Origin: Mariannaea sp. PMI_226
Lineage: Eukaryota > Ascomycota > Sordariomycetes > Hypocreales > Nectriaceae
Reading direction: 5' to 3'
Assembly: GCA_024336345.1 (NCBI GenBank)
Contig: JANFOG010000006.1
Span: forward strand, 310,001-374,000
Length of the DNA stretch: 64,000 bases
Below, piece by piece: positions 1-11,825 of this stretch. Position 1 is the first letter of the stretch; the number at the start of each line of letters is the position of its first letter. The notes below the pieces were generated by a model. It was not told the origin of the DNA. It saw only the letters and a list, made by a program, of their open reading frames with translations, and ran no database searches. The translations under genes were made by a program, and so were the position numbers.

Positions 1-1
1 G

Positions 2-1213
2 TGTATCCATGAAAACTACCATCTTTTTGATGGTTTTGTCATCCTACATGGGACCGACTCGCTCGCCTACACTGCTTCTGCCCTTTCTTTCATGATGAAC
101 AACTTAGGCAAGCCTGTTATCCTTACCGGCTCTCAGGCCCCAATCTTCTCGCTCCAGTCTGATGGCGTCGACAATCTCCTTGGCTCACTCATTATCGCCG
201 GAACATTTGTCATCCCTGAAGTGTGTCTCTTCTTCCACCACCGCCTCTATCGTGGAAACCGGACCACAAAGGTGTCCGCCACAAACTTCCATGCCTTTGA
301 CAGCCCTAATTCCGAGCCTCTTGCTACTGTTAATGGCTTGGGAATTTCCATCAATTGGCCTCTGGTCTTACGCCCATCTACTATTGCAAAATTCCAAATT
401 TCCAAGGGCCTCGACACTACTCATGTGGCTTGTTTACGTGTCTTTCCTGGTATCAAACCTGAAATGATTGATGCGGTACTTCACTTACCTGGCCTTAAAG
501 GGCTCATTCTCGAGACCTTTGGCATGGGAAACATCCCTGGTGGTGCTGACGGTGCCTTGACTCAAGTAATCAAGGACGCAGTGTTGCGTGGAATCTTCGT
601 GGTCAACGTCAGCCAGTGTGTAAATGGCTTTGTCTCCCCTGTTTATGCTCCTGGAACAGTCCTCGGTCGCGCGGGTGTTATTTTCGGTCTGGATCTTACT
701 GCTGAAGCAGCCCTGACCAAGCTTTCCTACCTGCTTGCTCTCCCTAACCTCTCCACCAAGGATATTCAGGAGAGACTCTCTCGCTCCTTGCGCGGCGAAA
801 TGACGGAGATTGCTCATCAGAGTTTCTCTCATCCTGCTGGGTCGCTTGACTTTGCCGCCGCACACCTGACGCGAGAAGAAACTGCATTTAGTGCATTGGG
901 GTATGCTATCGAGAATAGCGAGTTAGATTTGGTCAAAGAATTGTTGCAAGGCGAGGGCTCCCAAATGCTCAAGCAGTCCGACTATGCTGGAAACACAGCC
1001 GTACATCTCGCGGCCGTCGCTGGAAGTACTGAAATCCTCCTCGAGTTGCTGCACCGGGGTGCTAGCGTCCACGAGCGCAACAAAGCAAATAACTCTGCTC
1101 TCTTCGTCGCTCTCAAGTCTGGAAAGGAGCCATGTGCTCAGTTACTACGTCTTGCCGGTGCTCATTTATCAGTTGAGGAGAAGGAATGCCTTCCATCTGG
1201 AAGCCCTCTTTGA
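2..1213 (+). CDS. L-asparaginase with C-terminal ankyrin repeats, 5'-truncated by window edge
   Basis: The reading frame is open from base 2, so the N-terminus lies outside the window; 403 residues are visible. The frame contains the second active-site region of type I asparaginases (FVILHGTDSLAYTASALSFM, with the HGTDS block) and then GKPVILTGSQAPI. The family hydrolyses L-asparagine to aspartate and ammonia. About the last 100 residues read as ankyrin repeats (DYAGNTAVHLAAVAGSTEIL, then RGASVHERNKANNSALFVAL). The asparaginase-ankyrin fusion is known in eukaryotic cytosolic asparaginases, including animal ASPG. No signal peptide can be judged because the start is missing. The tail after GAHLSVEEKE is unremarkable and could differ if a late intron or sequencing frameshift exists; the +1 frame also stays open to 1229. 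The gene converges with the deubiquitinase. Confidence 0.9.
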   Translation, partial: CIHENYHLFDGFVILHGTDSLAYTASALSFMMNNLGKPVILTGSQAPIFSLQSDGVDNLLGSLIIAGTFVIPEVCLFFHHRLYRGNRTTKVSATNFHAFDSPNSEPLATVNGLGISINWPLVLRPSTIAKFQISKGLDTTHVACLRVFPGIKPEMIDAVLHLPGLKGLILETFGMGNIPGGADGALTQVIKDAVLRGIFVVNVSQCVNGFVSPVYAPGTVLGRAGVIFGLDLTAEAALTKLSYLLALPNLSTKDIQERLSRSLRGEMTEIAHQSFSHPAGSLDFAAAHLTREETAFSALGYAIENSELDLVKELLQGEGSQMLKQSDYAGNTAVHLAAVAGSTEILLELLHRGASVHERNKANNSALFVALKSGKEPCAQLLRLAGAHLSVEEKECLPSGSPL

Positions 1214-2489
1214 GCGACGCTCAATCTGAGTGACAAGGAGGTACAACAGGCCTCGTCAAGGGATGAGAAGAATCCCCTTACCCAAAAACGGGAAACATAT
1301 ACCCTAGTAACGACGATAAGATAGATTGGCAAAGAAAAGGAAAATAAAATAGCTGGGCTTGGATCGGGAACTTTGGAGTAGTTTGTTTGCTTCTTTTTTA
1401 TTTTGGGTCATGTGGTATGGCTAAAGGCAAAGCGCGAATGATGGAGCGTTAGAGTCCGTCATTCTTGATCTACTCGTCTAATCTCTTGAGACTTAGAGCT
1501 TTTCGGGTTTGCACAGATATTTTCCGTATACAAAACGGTAGTAATCTAAATGGATAAATGAAGCAGACTCTCAGTGAAAGATAGAATTTGATCCAATTGT
1601 CTGATATCACCGTACTTTATTCCAACTTGTAAGATTTTGGTATGCATACAATAAAAAGACTCTGAATACGTATTCCCCTTCACTGCCTACCAAATCTATA
1701 TAAGCACATGAGCATGTAATGTGTAAGGCCTGAAAAGTATGTCAAAAACACGGTAAGGCGACGGGCTTCGCCATCACTTGACTCTCGAGATTTAGGTTGA
1801 AGAAGCTGTGCGAGGCTTCAAGAGGCTGAACATGCAGCTTTCAAAATCATGCGTAGATATGGACGTATATATATATATATATATGGGTGTGTGTGTGGTG
1901 CATATGTTTAGAAAGGAAAGGGGTGAAAACAGCCAAATATATCGAGTCAACGCCTTATACAAATTCGTTTTCTTGACCAAGCACTTATAAATGAAGTGAG
2001 CACTTTTCGCATTTGGCAGACGGGGTTGGCCAGATCACAAAAACTACTACGTACAGATATTTATGTGATGTGCAGCAGAAAGAAAGAAAAAAAGACCATA
2101 AGAAAAAGAGAGATATAAAAAAAAAAGATGGCCTCGTCCGTTCGTAGTAGCTATTCCTTCTGCCTGTCCGGAGTATGTCCTAGCCCAATGCCGATGCCTC
2201 GTCGAATATCGTAACACGGAGACCCGTGTCTCAAGCCCAAATCTCTCTTCACCCAACTGTTCCCGAGTCTTCTTTGCCTCATATGCTTTCCTGTTCCAAT
2301 ACTAAAAGAAAAAAGTAACACCTGCTCCAGTGACAACGGCTATAGATACTTTGCGATATTGGTTTTGTTTCCTTTGAAAGAAACAAAAACAAAAAACAAG
2401 CAGGGCTGGATATGCTAAACACCGACGTCTAGGGCCGAGTCTGGAACCCTTCCCAATGCAAGTCTTGCCCACCAAATGCTGCTGGTCGA
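1214..2489. other. Convergent intergenic region
   Basis: This lies between the stop codons of the asparaginase (+) and the deubiquitinase (-) and should hold both 3' UTRs. It is AT-rich, with a (TA)n run at 1866-1884 and A-rich stretches around 2080-2130. The short ORFs here show no recognisable protein features. Confidence 0.7.
1866..1884. repeat. (TA)n microsatellite
   Basis: Roughly nine uninterrupted TA dinucleotides, followed directly by a short GT-rich run. It lies in non-coding 3' flank. Confidence 0.9.
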
Positions 2490-5400
2490 CTACTTGAGGA
2501 AAAGATCACCAACACCATTTCTCAATGACCTCGTTCTATCCACATGGTCAAGGCCGAGATAGTCATCCTCGCTCTGCGCCACCTTCCAAAGTTCATCATC
2601 TATTGAAAACGTTAGCAAGGAGTTGATTTCCCTAGGATTGTTTTTCCTTGTTTTGAAGGGGAGGGCATTATTGTTAGCTTACTGTCATCAAGATATTGGG
2701 GTTTTGAATAGCTGGATCGTCGAATGAGCGCAAATTTGATCTTCTCGAAGCTCTTGCCCTTGAGTCCAGTTCGCTTCTCTAATCGCTTCTTCGTATCTAC
2801 AAACTTCTCGCCCTATATCGCAGTCAGGTTAGTCAGATGTATTCATTGGCTGGTTCACGCATTAGAATGATATTACGTACCTCGAGAAGTAGGAACTTAA
2901 AAGGAACGCCGTGGACTCGGCTCACGTCGTTTTGGAAATGGAACACGTGAATGAAATGGTCTTCCTCGGTTGCTGCCACCTCTTCTTGAGGAACACGCTC
3001 CGCGAAGATTTGCGTGAAATCATTCAGGTTTGCAACAGGGTGGTCTCTCAGTGGCTCACGGTAAAATCTGTTAGAGCTTGTCTCGTAAACACGGATTCGG
3101 CCACCTTCCTCCTCACTAGAGAGCTGTGCTTTCTTGATCAAGGCCTGGATCAACTCTTCAACAGTTCCCGTCTTGGATACCAGCAAGTCATACGGATCCT
3201 ATTTAGTTTCATGTTAGTCAAAATTGTAAATCAGGCCATATGAAGCATCGAAATTCCTACCTCCTTGGTGATGCCCTCACTCAACCAGGTGAGTTTAATG
3301 CTCTTCTTCGTGTCAAGCTCAGCTAGGCTGATATCGAGGACCTCGAAGTAGAAGGCATCGTTTCTCTGAGTCGAATTCAGAGTCGAAGAGCCCATTGGGT
3401 TCAGGATTTGACGTAGCGTAGGATTTGCTCCACGACGGACCGTCCCCTTGGGGTTATTGCTTGACGCATTCACCGTCCAGAACCGAATATGTGTCGCAGG
3501 TACATCCAAGTGATTGCCAACTCGTTCCGCTAAGCTATCATAAGGAATTTTGGAGTTGAGAACTAACTCGAAAGGTTCATAGTCCTGATCACACCTGGTA
3601 GGATGGGGGTGGAATTTTATAACCCTCTTATTCTCGAGGAAGTCGTAGTATTCACGAGCGTCCTCGACGCGATCCGATGTGAAAGCACTAAGTAAAGTTT
3701 TAGTGTGTCAATTGTATTGGGATTCGGGACAAGACGTACGCTTCTCGTGGCAGCTCGCCGGATCTTTTCTGCTCATAGATCTTCTCGTTGACTCGCTGGA
3801 AGCAGATGATGTCACCGTCTTGAAGTTCAGCAACTTTCAATGACTGTTTGGGCTTCAGGGGTTCGATCATGGTTGGTTTGATTTCCTAAAAATGAGGCAA
3901 TTAGCAATCTACCTAAAACATAGCCAAAGGGTGCGGGTGTCACACGTACCTCCCACATGAGGAGCTTTTCTTCTGAAGGTAGCTTGTCACCCCACTTCAT
4001 CTTCTTGAGAATAAGAGGAACAAGTTCCTCCACCTTCTTCTCCTTGCCAATGTAGACATGGCCCAGTCCACTCAATGTTTGGGTGTCGGCATCAAAATGC
4101 TTCAACAGAAGCAAAATTGTGTCATTCTTGACGACAACGCCGTTTGGTTGACTCTGGTAAGAGGGCCAAATGGGCTCACCATCAGCGTTCAAATCCTCCG
4201 CAACCTCTGCCCACACTCGTAGATTGGTGTCTCGGTGCGCAGCCGATCGAGTATACGTTTCCTCAACTGTTAATCGGAGATCCATGACAGGTGCGTCAGG
4301 ACGAATTGTCTTGTTCTGTCGGTTAACCATGAGCCAGAGTCGGATCTTCCGCGCATCTTGGCCAAGATCTGCAGCTACCAGGGCAACGAATTCTTCCATA
4401 AGCATTGCTCGGCGGATTCGGTAGTGTTTTGGAGCTGCAGGATCTGTGTCGGGATTCGCATCGAACTGGCAGAGATCGGTCCCGTCATAATGTTGGAAAG
4501 TCTTGTCAGTTGCGACCTTAGCCCACATGTACAGGTGAGCCTCTCTCTGTTCCTTTCTTCTGGCTTCCCGTAAGGCCGTTTCTTCTTCAAATCGTTCCCC
4601 TGGGTCATGTCAGCAATATCGTTGAGGAAGGGGAGAAATGGTACGATACTCACTTAGGTGCCGAGGAATTTCATCTTTTGTGACAGGGTGAAGAATCTGG
4701 TCAAGTCTCGAAGTGCGGATATACACCAACATGTAGGCGCTATTCTGGCGAATGATAGGCGCCTTCTTTTGGAGAGGCGCACGGTTGGTGCCATTAGGAG
4801 TGCGGTATTCGCCACCATAATTTTCCTCCAACACTTCCCTCATAGTAGCCTTAGTAACCTTGTCATCGTCATACTTGTAGAACCAGCCATCCTTATTTGG
4901 CTTCAGGAAGGCATAGTAGTGACCTGCGTTCAAATCGCCGCTGTGGACGAGAACGCCGTGGAGCTGGTACTCCCATGGCTCCGATTTGTCCGCGTCTTCG
5001 GACAGATATGGAGCAGCGTCGAAAACTTCAGGAAACTCGTGGCGGTCGTTGATCTTCATTGTCATGTCGCGTTGAAAATCGTACTCGAATCGTTTGAGCT
5101 GCAGGTGAAGCACACTAGGGAAGCTGGTGAAGACAACTCCCTTGTTAGCGTCCTGTAGCTTGTGCTGGTCGCCAGCGAAGTACTGATTTTCCCCATCCAG
5201 CTTTTCGGGGCGAATATAGTCTTCAAAGCTTTCGAGAAGGTTCTTGTTGCCCGTCACGTTAAGTTGAATATCCCAAAAGTCCTCAATACGGCTTGATTCG
5301 TAATCGACATTAATGCAAGATATGTATGTCTTGCATTTTCCGCTAAACATTTCGGGGAGATCGTTCTGCGCCTTGGTGCCCTTCATCTTTTCCTCCATCT

Positions 5401-6858
5401 TCTCCATAAGCTTACGGGACAGCTCTTGGACGTCTTGCTGCTCAAAGATGTGCCGAGTTTCCCAACCAAAGGACTTGGTGAGCTCATTGGTTCCGACAGC
5501 TTGCTCCGAAGTTTGCAGTTGGTAAAATAGTCGCTGGAGTGTATAAGCACTGTTGTTCATGCCTTGGTCGGTTTCGGTCGGGATTTCATAAATGGCCTAA
5601 CAAAGTCAGTTGGGTTGATTCAGAAAGTGTAGAGGGCCAAAATGATAAACCATGCCTTTCGGAATGCGTTTGTAAAGTAGAGTGACTGAAGAAGAGAGTT
5701 GAGATAGCAGGTCGCTCCCTGGTTCTTGAGTCCTACAAAGCCTGTTTCTTTCTTTGAGTCATAGTTTGCGAAATTATGCCACAATACGCCCGTCTCATCC
5801 TCAACGAAACGAACATAGGCAGTGATATTGGCAGTGTCATTCTCACAGAGAGGTCGACTGCCACCTTCCCAAGGCACATTGAACATGCGACGGTGTTCGA
5901 CGAAGCGAGTGAAACCCCAGTCGCCTTCCTCTTTGGTGAACCTGTGATGGGCAGCATGATGAATATACAAGCTAGGGTCGTTTGGGTTCCAGAGGACTAG
6001 GGCGAATTGGACACAACAGCTCCAATTCTCGGGAACGGCGTCGATGTCGAAGCCATGCTCAAGGTAGATAGAACATTGGTCAATGTTGTTACCATGCGGG
6101 AAGAGTAGGATGCGCCTGAGGACGAGAAAAATGGAAGTCAGCAGCTGAGATAATGGTTCAGTTTGGTTCAACGCACCATGGATAGCCTCCAGCGTGGAAA
6201 ACAGGGCCATGTTCTTTCTTCCCCAAGCTTCGCCAGTTTTCGACTGTCCAAGTATGTTCGTAATCACCGATTATCTTTGGCTCATCGATCAGCGGGGGTA
6301 AGACGGTATCCCGCATCGCATTATCTAGTGGTGGTAACCCTCTCTGTTAGTTGGGTCCCTTGGTTTTGTAACAACACAAGCCGAGTTCAGGAGCGGGAGA
6401 GAGGGGCAAGAATGTGCAGAAATTGGAGCTGGGACGCACAGTCGTTGGCCAGAGGTAGATCTTGTAGCTGATCTGCTTCTTTTTCAAGGTTATCTGGGTT
6501 GATGATGGCGACATCCTTGTCAGGCTCGTTGGCGACGCCGATATAGTCCTGCGCGTCGATGACCATGTCGTTGGGTGATGTCAAATCGTGACTCTGGAGA
6601 CGGGCAAGCTTGTTAGCAGGGAATATTGAGTGATGGTGAAGTTGGCCCCGGATTCGAGCAAAGAAAGGGAGCATGCAGATGGGAGGACTATCACGAAAAG
6701 ATGCGAGGTTGGCGGGCAACAAGTGTCAGAAAGAGGCGATGTGATTGATCAAGGGTAGCTTTGGCGGGGGAGAGAGGGATGACGCAGGATATCGAGCATG
6801 ATTGAGAAACAAGACACTCGATACGAGGCGGGCCGGTACAACAGGCAAAACGTACCAT
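2490..6858 (-). CDS. UBP15: Ubiquitin carboxyl-terminal hydrolase, USP7/Ubp15 type (MATH + USP + USP7 C-terminal domains)
   Basis: Cysteine protease predicted to remove ubiquitin from proteins. Exons (descending): 6858-6856, 6593-6440, 6324-6177, 6115-5656, 5596-4654, 4599-3950, 3885-3740, 3687-3261, 3198-2881, 2812-2683, 2599-2490. They sum to 3489 nt, 1162 residues, the usual length of this family. A MATH/TRAF domain begins near residue 70 (EHTWTVENW). The USP Cys box is GLKNQGATCYLNSLLQSLYF, with the catalytic Cys near residue 238; the His box is LHGVLVHSGDLNAGHYYAF, near residue 480. The C-terminal half matches the USP7 ubiquitin-like tail and ends with SEDDYLGLDH. Two oddities: the start ATG appears to stand alone before a 262-bp intron, and the fourth intron appears to be GC-AG. 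An in-frame ATG at 6566-6564 is an alternative start. Yeast Ubp15 and S. pombe Ubp21/22 are the likely counterparts. Confidence 0.93.
5597..5655 (-). other. Probable GC-AG intron in the deubiquitinase gene
   Basis: Splicing AAG|GCATGG...TTAG|GCC joins AFRK directly to AIYEIPTE, the sequence expected after the USP Cys box. The only nearby GT donor (after AAGGCATG) would shift the frame. With the GC donor the whole 11-exon model stays in frame. Confidence 0.7.
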
Positions 6859-9362
6859 GGTGGAATAGCCGGCAACAGCGGCTCCGGTGCGATCAGCAAC
6901 TTGCTTTTAGGGAACTGGCAGACGCAAGGGCGGGCGAGGATTGGAAGAAGGCTGATCTCACGAGACGTCGTCGAGACCACAGGCACGGCCGTGGAGCAAG
7001 CGGGCGTCTCGGCAACAGCAACGCCGGGAGCAGTGGCGACCACAGCTCGACGGCCAGAACTTTCCCGAGGAAGAAGGAGCACAGAAGGCCAGGCCGAAGG
7101 AATCGAAGTTCTCGAGGTCGGTAGCTAGAGAGAGGCCGGATGGAAAGGCTGAGTCCGACCGGGATGAGGGGAGCTGGGCGTGAGAAGAAGGGGAAAAAAA
7201 AAGGTGACGAAAGAGGGACGTGGAGGAGTGATTCGTCAGTAGGTCGGTCCGCGTCCCCCAAAGTGTCGCCAAGTCAATATGGAGACGGACAAAGATCCAG
7301 CAGCCACCAAAATGCCGTGAGTTGAGCGGAACGTTGAAGAGAACCTGGGGTCTTATTTTCCCGTTTGGTTATTTTTAAAAGGGTAGGGAAAAAAAGGAAA
7401 GAAATACGTCAGATGCAGCCTGAAAGTCAGTCAAGTATACAGGAGGGGGAGAGTCAGTGAGCCGCAGTGAGTGGAGAGCATGCAATGGGGAGAACAAAGA
7501 GGCGTGATTGATGATTTCGTCTTACAGCAATCCGCCCCGTCAGTGATCATGAACCTAACAGGCATTTGACTGACGAAAAAACAAGCATTCAGTGAGCTAT
7601 TACCAACTCATTCGCCTCCGTGGCCAAACTTGGTAACCTAATTCCCAACCTACCTGTCTGTAGTCAGTGTTCTCATATCATAGCATTGCCGAAGAGTGGC
7701 TAAACTGAGTTATGTAAATACCTTGGTTTTACTCATAGTTACAATAGCATTTCGGTGTACCTAAGTATCTGAGCATGGGGTAACAAATGCGCCGCCGAGT
7801 TCATGCTCCTCAAGGGGGGTTCTGTACTCTGTACATATGAGGTAACTAACCAGGTACCTTGACAAAGCTTGAAGGCCGGGGAGACAACGCAACGGGCAGA
7901 CTAACGATTACCATAAGTTATGATAGTGCTTGATAGGGAGCCTTATCTCATGTGTTTGGTCCTTCTACACTTGTCTCTTTGAGTAAAAAAGAAAGAAAAA
8001 CGCCGAAGACCTCATGCTGAATGCCATCTCTACCAGCTATATAACTGCCGATCTACCTTACGTACCTACGTCAGGTACCTAAGGTACCTACGGTGGTACC
8101 TAAACGGCATCGGAGACTGAGACCATTCCTAAGGTGAGCTGCATCAAGCTACTTAACTTACAGCTTGCCGTAGGTACCCAGAGCACTGCTATAGTAATCA
8201 TAATACCTACCACCAACCTTAGGTATTGACCTCATAAGATACAAATGCTCACTGCGTGGGGTATATGATGATGCGCGGGGTTTTTCTTCCCCAGGTTCAG
8301 ATGTTTCTTTTTTCTTTAGTAGTACTAACCGTACAAGAAAATGAATAAGCTGAAGAGAAGAAAAGACTAAAAAAGAAACTACATGTCTATAACATACACA
8401 GAAATTACTTTAGACGTAGAGATAGTGCAGCTACTCATAGCTTGGTGGGATTACACTCAGTAGTCATTGACTGACCACCTTAGCCGCTACCTGAGTTATA
8501 ATACTTCTACACAGGGAATGAAACAACGCCGAAAGCTGTCAGCCACCGTCACAAATTGACCGGACTGCTCCAAATAATTCCGTCTAGGCGGATACGCTAC
8601 GCCGGACATGTTTTGGTTTTGGTGTCTCTCCCACGTCATGAGTTATATATAAAAGCTACAACTTCTCATAAATAATAAGTGAGCACCAAGTAATCAGAAA
8701 AAGAATCAGAAAAAAAAACTAGAAAAAAGAACAAGAAAAAAGACGCCACTTCCCTCTGGGCGCCCCTCGCCCCTTCGCTCAGCCCCCACCAGCAATCACC
8801 AACATCCTTTTCATAACCGGTGTGACCCTGTTGGTGATTGCTACCGAATGTGCTCTGTAAAAGGAAAAAGGGAAAAGAGCCGGTGAGGCTTATCGGGCCC
8901 TTTCTGGTATCGCGAATGTGGGGTAGCTGTTCTTCAGTGCTGTCATTGCTGTGACTATGACTGTGACTCCTCCTCCAGGCCCGAGGCGCCACATGCAGTT
9001 GGCGGCGGTCCGTCCGTCGCCTTGTAACTAACCTGTGCCCTGTGCCCTGTGCCTCCCTGCTGCTCTACTGCCCGGCTCCCCTCCAGCCCTCCACTGCTTC
9101 CCCAGACTCGACCGGCCGGACTGGACCCTTGGCTTTCCTCTCTGACTCTTAAAAACTTGACAACTTCACACCTTGATGTGTTTTGTCCATTTCTCCTCCT
9201 AGTCAAGTTCCTCAATCGAAGAGGACATCGCCATCCCTCCCTTGGCGGCGTGTCGCCGGCTGGCTGATAATTGCACTTCCCGATCCAAGTCGTCACTCCG
9301 ATCATCCTCCGAACCGCCGCCCTCGTGCTTCCTGGCCCTTCCTGCATGCGACCTCGGACGAG
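6859..9362. other. Divergent promoter region between deubiquitinase and mitochondrial kinase
   Basis: Contains the 5' UTRs and promoters of two divergent genes. From about 7.7 to 8.25 kb it is rich in AGGTACCT-like palindromes and their fragments. ORFs on the minus strand at 6.7-7.3 kb are low-complexity (S/R/P-rich) and overlap the presumed 5' UTR of the deubiquitinase. I see no further gene. Confidence 0.6.
8055..8103. repeat. Cluster of GGTACCT palindromes
   Basis: Within 49 bases there are several overlapping copies of GTACCT/AGGTACCT, with further copies at about 7855 and 8173. They lie in the divergent promoter region. Similar isolated palindromes recur between genes elsewhere in the window (about 20472, 43270, 45014 and 57795). 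Confidence 0.6.
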
Positions 9363-10954
9363 ATGCCCTCCATCGCCTTGCGACCCAGCAGGCGATGCAG
9401 ATTGACCAGTCCGCAAGCCCTTCTTTCAGCCTCCCTCGCGGCATTCATTCGCTTTCCCACAGCCAAGCCCAGATTTTATACACGCCCTGCTGCAGCTAGT
9501 AGTCTAAACAATCCGTTATGGCGCCCCGTATCCATTCTTGACGAGTAAGAGAGAGCTCTTCGCCCCCCGGTCACCAACTTTCCATTCCGGCATCAAGCTA
9601 ACAACAATCGAACTCTCCAGATGGGTTGCCAAAGAGGCTCGTCCCATCAGCCTCCGCCAACTTATGGTGTTCGGCCGTTCTCTCACAGAGTCGCGCATCA
9701 TCAGCTCCGCCAACTATGTTCGAACCGAGCTTCCGACGAGGTAAGCTGCCATCCCAGCCGGACGAATGGATCTGCCCTTTCCATTGCTAACCACGAAACG
9801 CTGCAGACTTGCGCATCGCATACGAGACATGCAACAACTTCCATACGTTGTCGTAACGAATCCTCACATCAATGAAGTCTACAACCTATACTACAATGCC
9901 TTCGATCAGTTCCGCAAGATCAAGGAGATCAAGACGCTTGAGGATAATGAGCAGATGTGTCACATTATCCGCCAGAATCTCAAAAGCCATTTGACAGTTA
10001 TCCCTAAATTGGCTATGGGTATATTGGAATGCGGTGGTTTGATGAACCCGAATGATTTGGATAAATTCATGAACACGATCCTGAGATCCGTGAGTTTACC
10101 CTCAACTCTTAAGCTAATTATATATCACCATGCTTATAAACCACGCTCAGCGCATTTCCCGAAGAGTCATTGCAGAGCAACATCTCTCCCTCACCGAGAC
10201 TTTTGACTCGCCTCACTTCTCCCCGGGGTCCAAGCTCTCTGAAGCTGATTTCATCGGTGAAGTCTTCATCAAGTGCAATGCAAAAGGCGTGGTTGAGCGT
10301 TGTTCAAAGGCCGTAACTGCCCTGGCTCGCTCCGTCAACGGCCCCGACGTCCAGATTCCAGAGGTCAAGATCAACGGTCATCTCGAAGCTAGTTTTCCAT
10401 ACATTCTCAGTCATATTGAGTATATTATCGGCGAACTCTTACGCAACTCTTTCCAGGCCGTCATCGAACGTCACCAAAAATTCCCAGACGCGGCAACGGC
10501 CGGCCGGCCGCCTCCCATCGAAGTCACCATCTGTGAAGCCGCCCAGCATGTCATTATTCGAATCTGTGATCGTGGCGGTGGCATTCCACGGGCCGAACTC
10601 CCCTACCTGTGGTCCTTCAGTAAGGGACCCCAGAGCCAGAAGCGCCTCGAGAACCTGTCGCACGTACCCCGCATGGCCGCCACCATGCAGGAGCTCCATG
10701 CCGATGAGGAGCTTGCCCGCGTCGACCTCAAGACACCCAATTACGAGAGTTCCCTCTCCTCCTTGACCAGCCGCCCACCAAGCTTGCGTCTCGGCATGGG
10801 TCTACCCCTCAGCCGTGTGTACGCCGAGTACTGGGCTGGCAGCCTGGAGCTTCACAGCCTCGAGGGTTACGGCGTGGATGCCTTTTTGCAGATTTCAAAG
10901 CTGGGGAATAAGAACGAGCAGCTTACCACTAGGGCTAGCATGGACGCCGTTTAG
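9363..10954 (+). CDS. Mitochondrial protein kinase of the PDK/BCKDK family
   Basis: Predicted to phosphorylate the E1 subunit of the pyruvate (or branched-chain 2-oxoacid) dehydrogenase complex in the mitochondrial matrix and switch it off. Exons 9363-9544, 9621-9740, 9807-10089 and 10151-10954 give 462 residues. Introns have GTAAG/GTGAG donors, and the first two show clear GCTAAC branch points. The Arg/Ser/Ala-rich, acid-poor N-terminus looks like a mitochondrial presequence. The helical N-terminal domain includes ISLRQLMVFGRSLTES and YVRTELPTRLAHRIRDM. The GHKL ATPase part shows an N box (ELLRNSFQAVIE, about residue 290), a G1 box (DRGGGIPR, about 335) and a G2 box (RLGMGLPLSRVYAEYWAG, about 408). 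The ATG at 9363 is the only one in frame upstream of the conserved region. Sequence alone does not settle PDK versus BCKDK; fungi carry several Pkp paralogues. Confidence 0.92.
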
Positions 10955-11825
10955 AACTCAACTTTGTTGTGAACGTGTTTCTCCATCGACGTGTGAGAGG
11001 ACATGGACATCCCCGGCTGTCGATATCGGTGGTTGACAAAACAACCCACGACCTCTCGACTCTTTTTTAGTTTACAGGTGACACGAATGGATCAGTTGGT
11101 TTAGGTTATAATGAGCATGGAGTTTCAGTGGGTCATACAACGGTCATATCTTCTTAGGGTACTCTGGAATCATTTGTTTTGTTTTCTTTTTTTTCGGAGG
11201 TGGTTTGTCTTGTCAAGGGGAGCAATCATTCCATGGAGCATCATCATTTGTTCAATGACATATCATCTTTTTTTTTCACAGAACAAGGGTGCAATCTTCA
11301 ACAACAATTTTATAACTGGTATCATGAAAAGGCGGCGACTGAATTACATGTGGACTAAAAAGTGCCTAGCAGTGAGAAGGGCTCTACTGAAGGGGTGTAA
11401 AGTAAAAAAAAAAAAGGGCAAAGACACTATCAAAGCTTTCTCCGTACGTCTTGGGTCGTTTCAGTGGTTGGGGGGAATTTTGTCATACTTCTGGTGTTGA
11501 GCAGCCGACGCAACCAAAGGAAAAAGGAAGAAACACAGGTGACAAGGTTGGTATCGTGACTCCCACAGCAACATGATGGCCAGTGGCTATCTCTCAACAT
11601 CTTCTTATCCCGAATCCTTTCCTCGCCTCTGAAGACCGGTGGGCAGGGGATATCCATGAAACGCAGAGCCCCCCCATCTCTTCATTCCCTCCCGTTGTGG
11701 TATTTTTTGGACCTTTCATTTTCAACTCCAAACCCCAAAACGGAGCCATAAGTAAGAGAAGCGACAAAACCACGACTGTGCAACTGCAGTCACAAAAGTA
11801 ATGCTGATATAGACCACCACACTGT
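10955..11825. other. Convergent intergenic region
   Basis: 3' flanks of the kinase (+) and the septin (-). It contains T-rich and A-rich runs (for example 11404-11415). No coding or RNA gene was recognised. Confidence 0.7.

Noticed and set aside
6726..7272. Ser/Arg/Pro-rich minus-strand frames upstream of the deubiquitinase
   Set aside because: They overlap the presumed 5' UTR and first intron, look low-complexity, and are not needed for the MATH-USP protein. The first exon is better explained by the isolated ATG.
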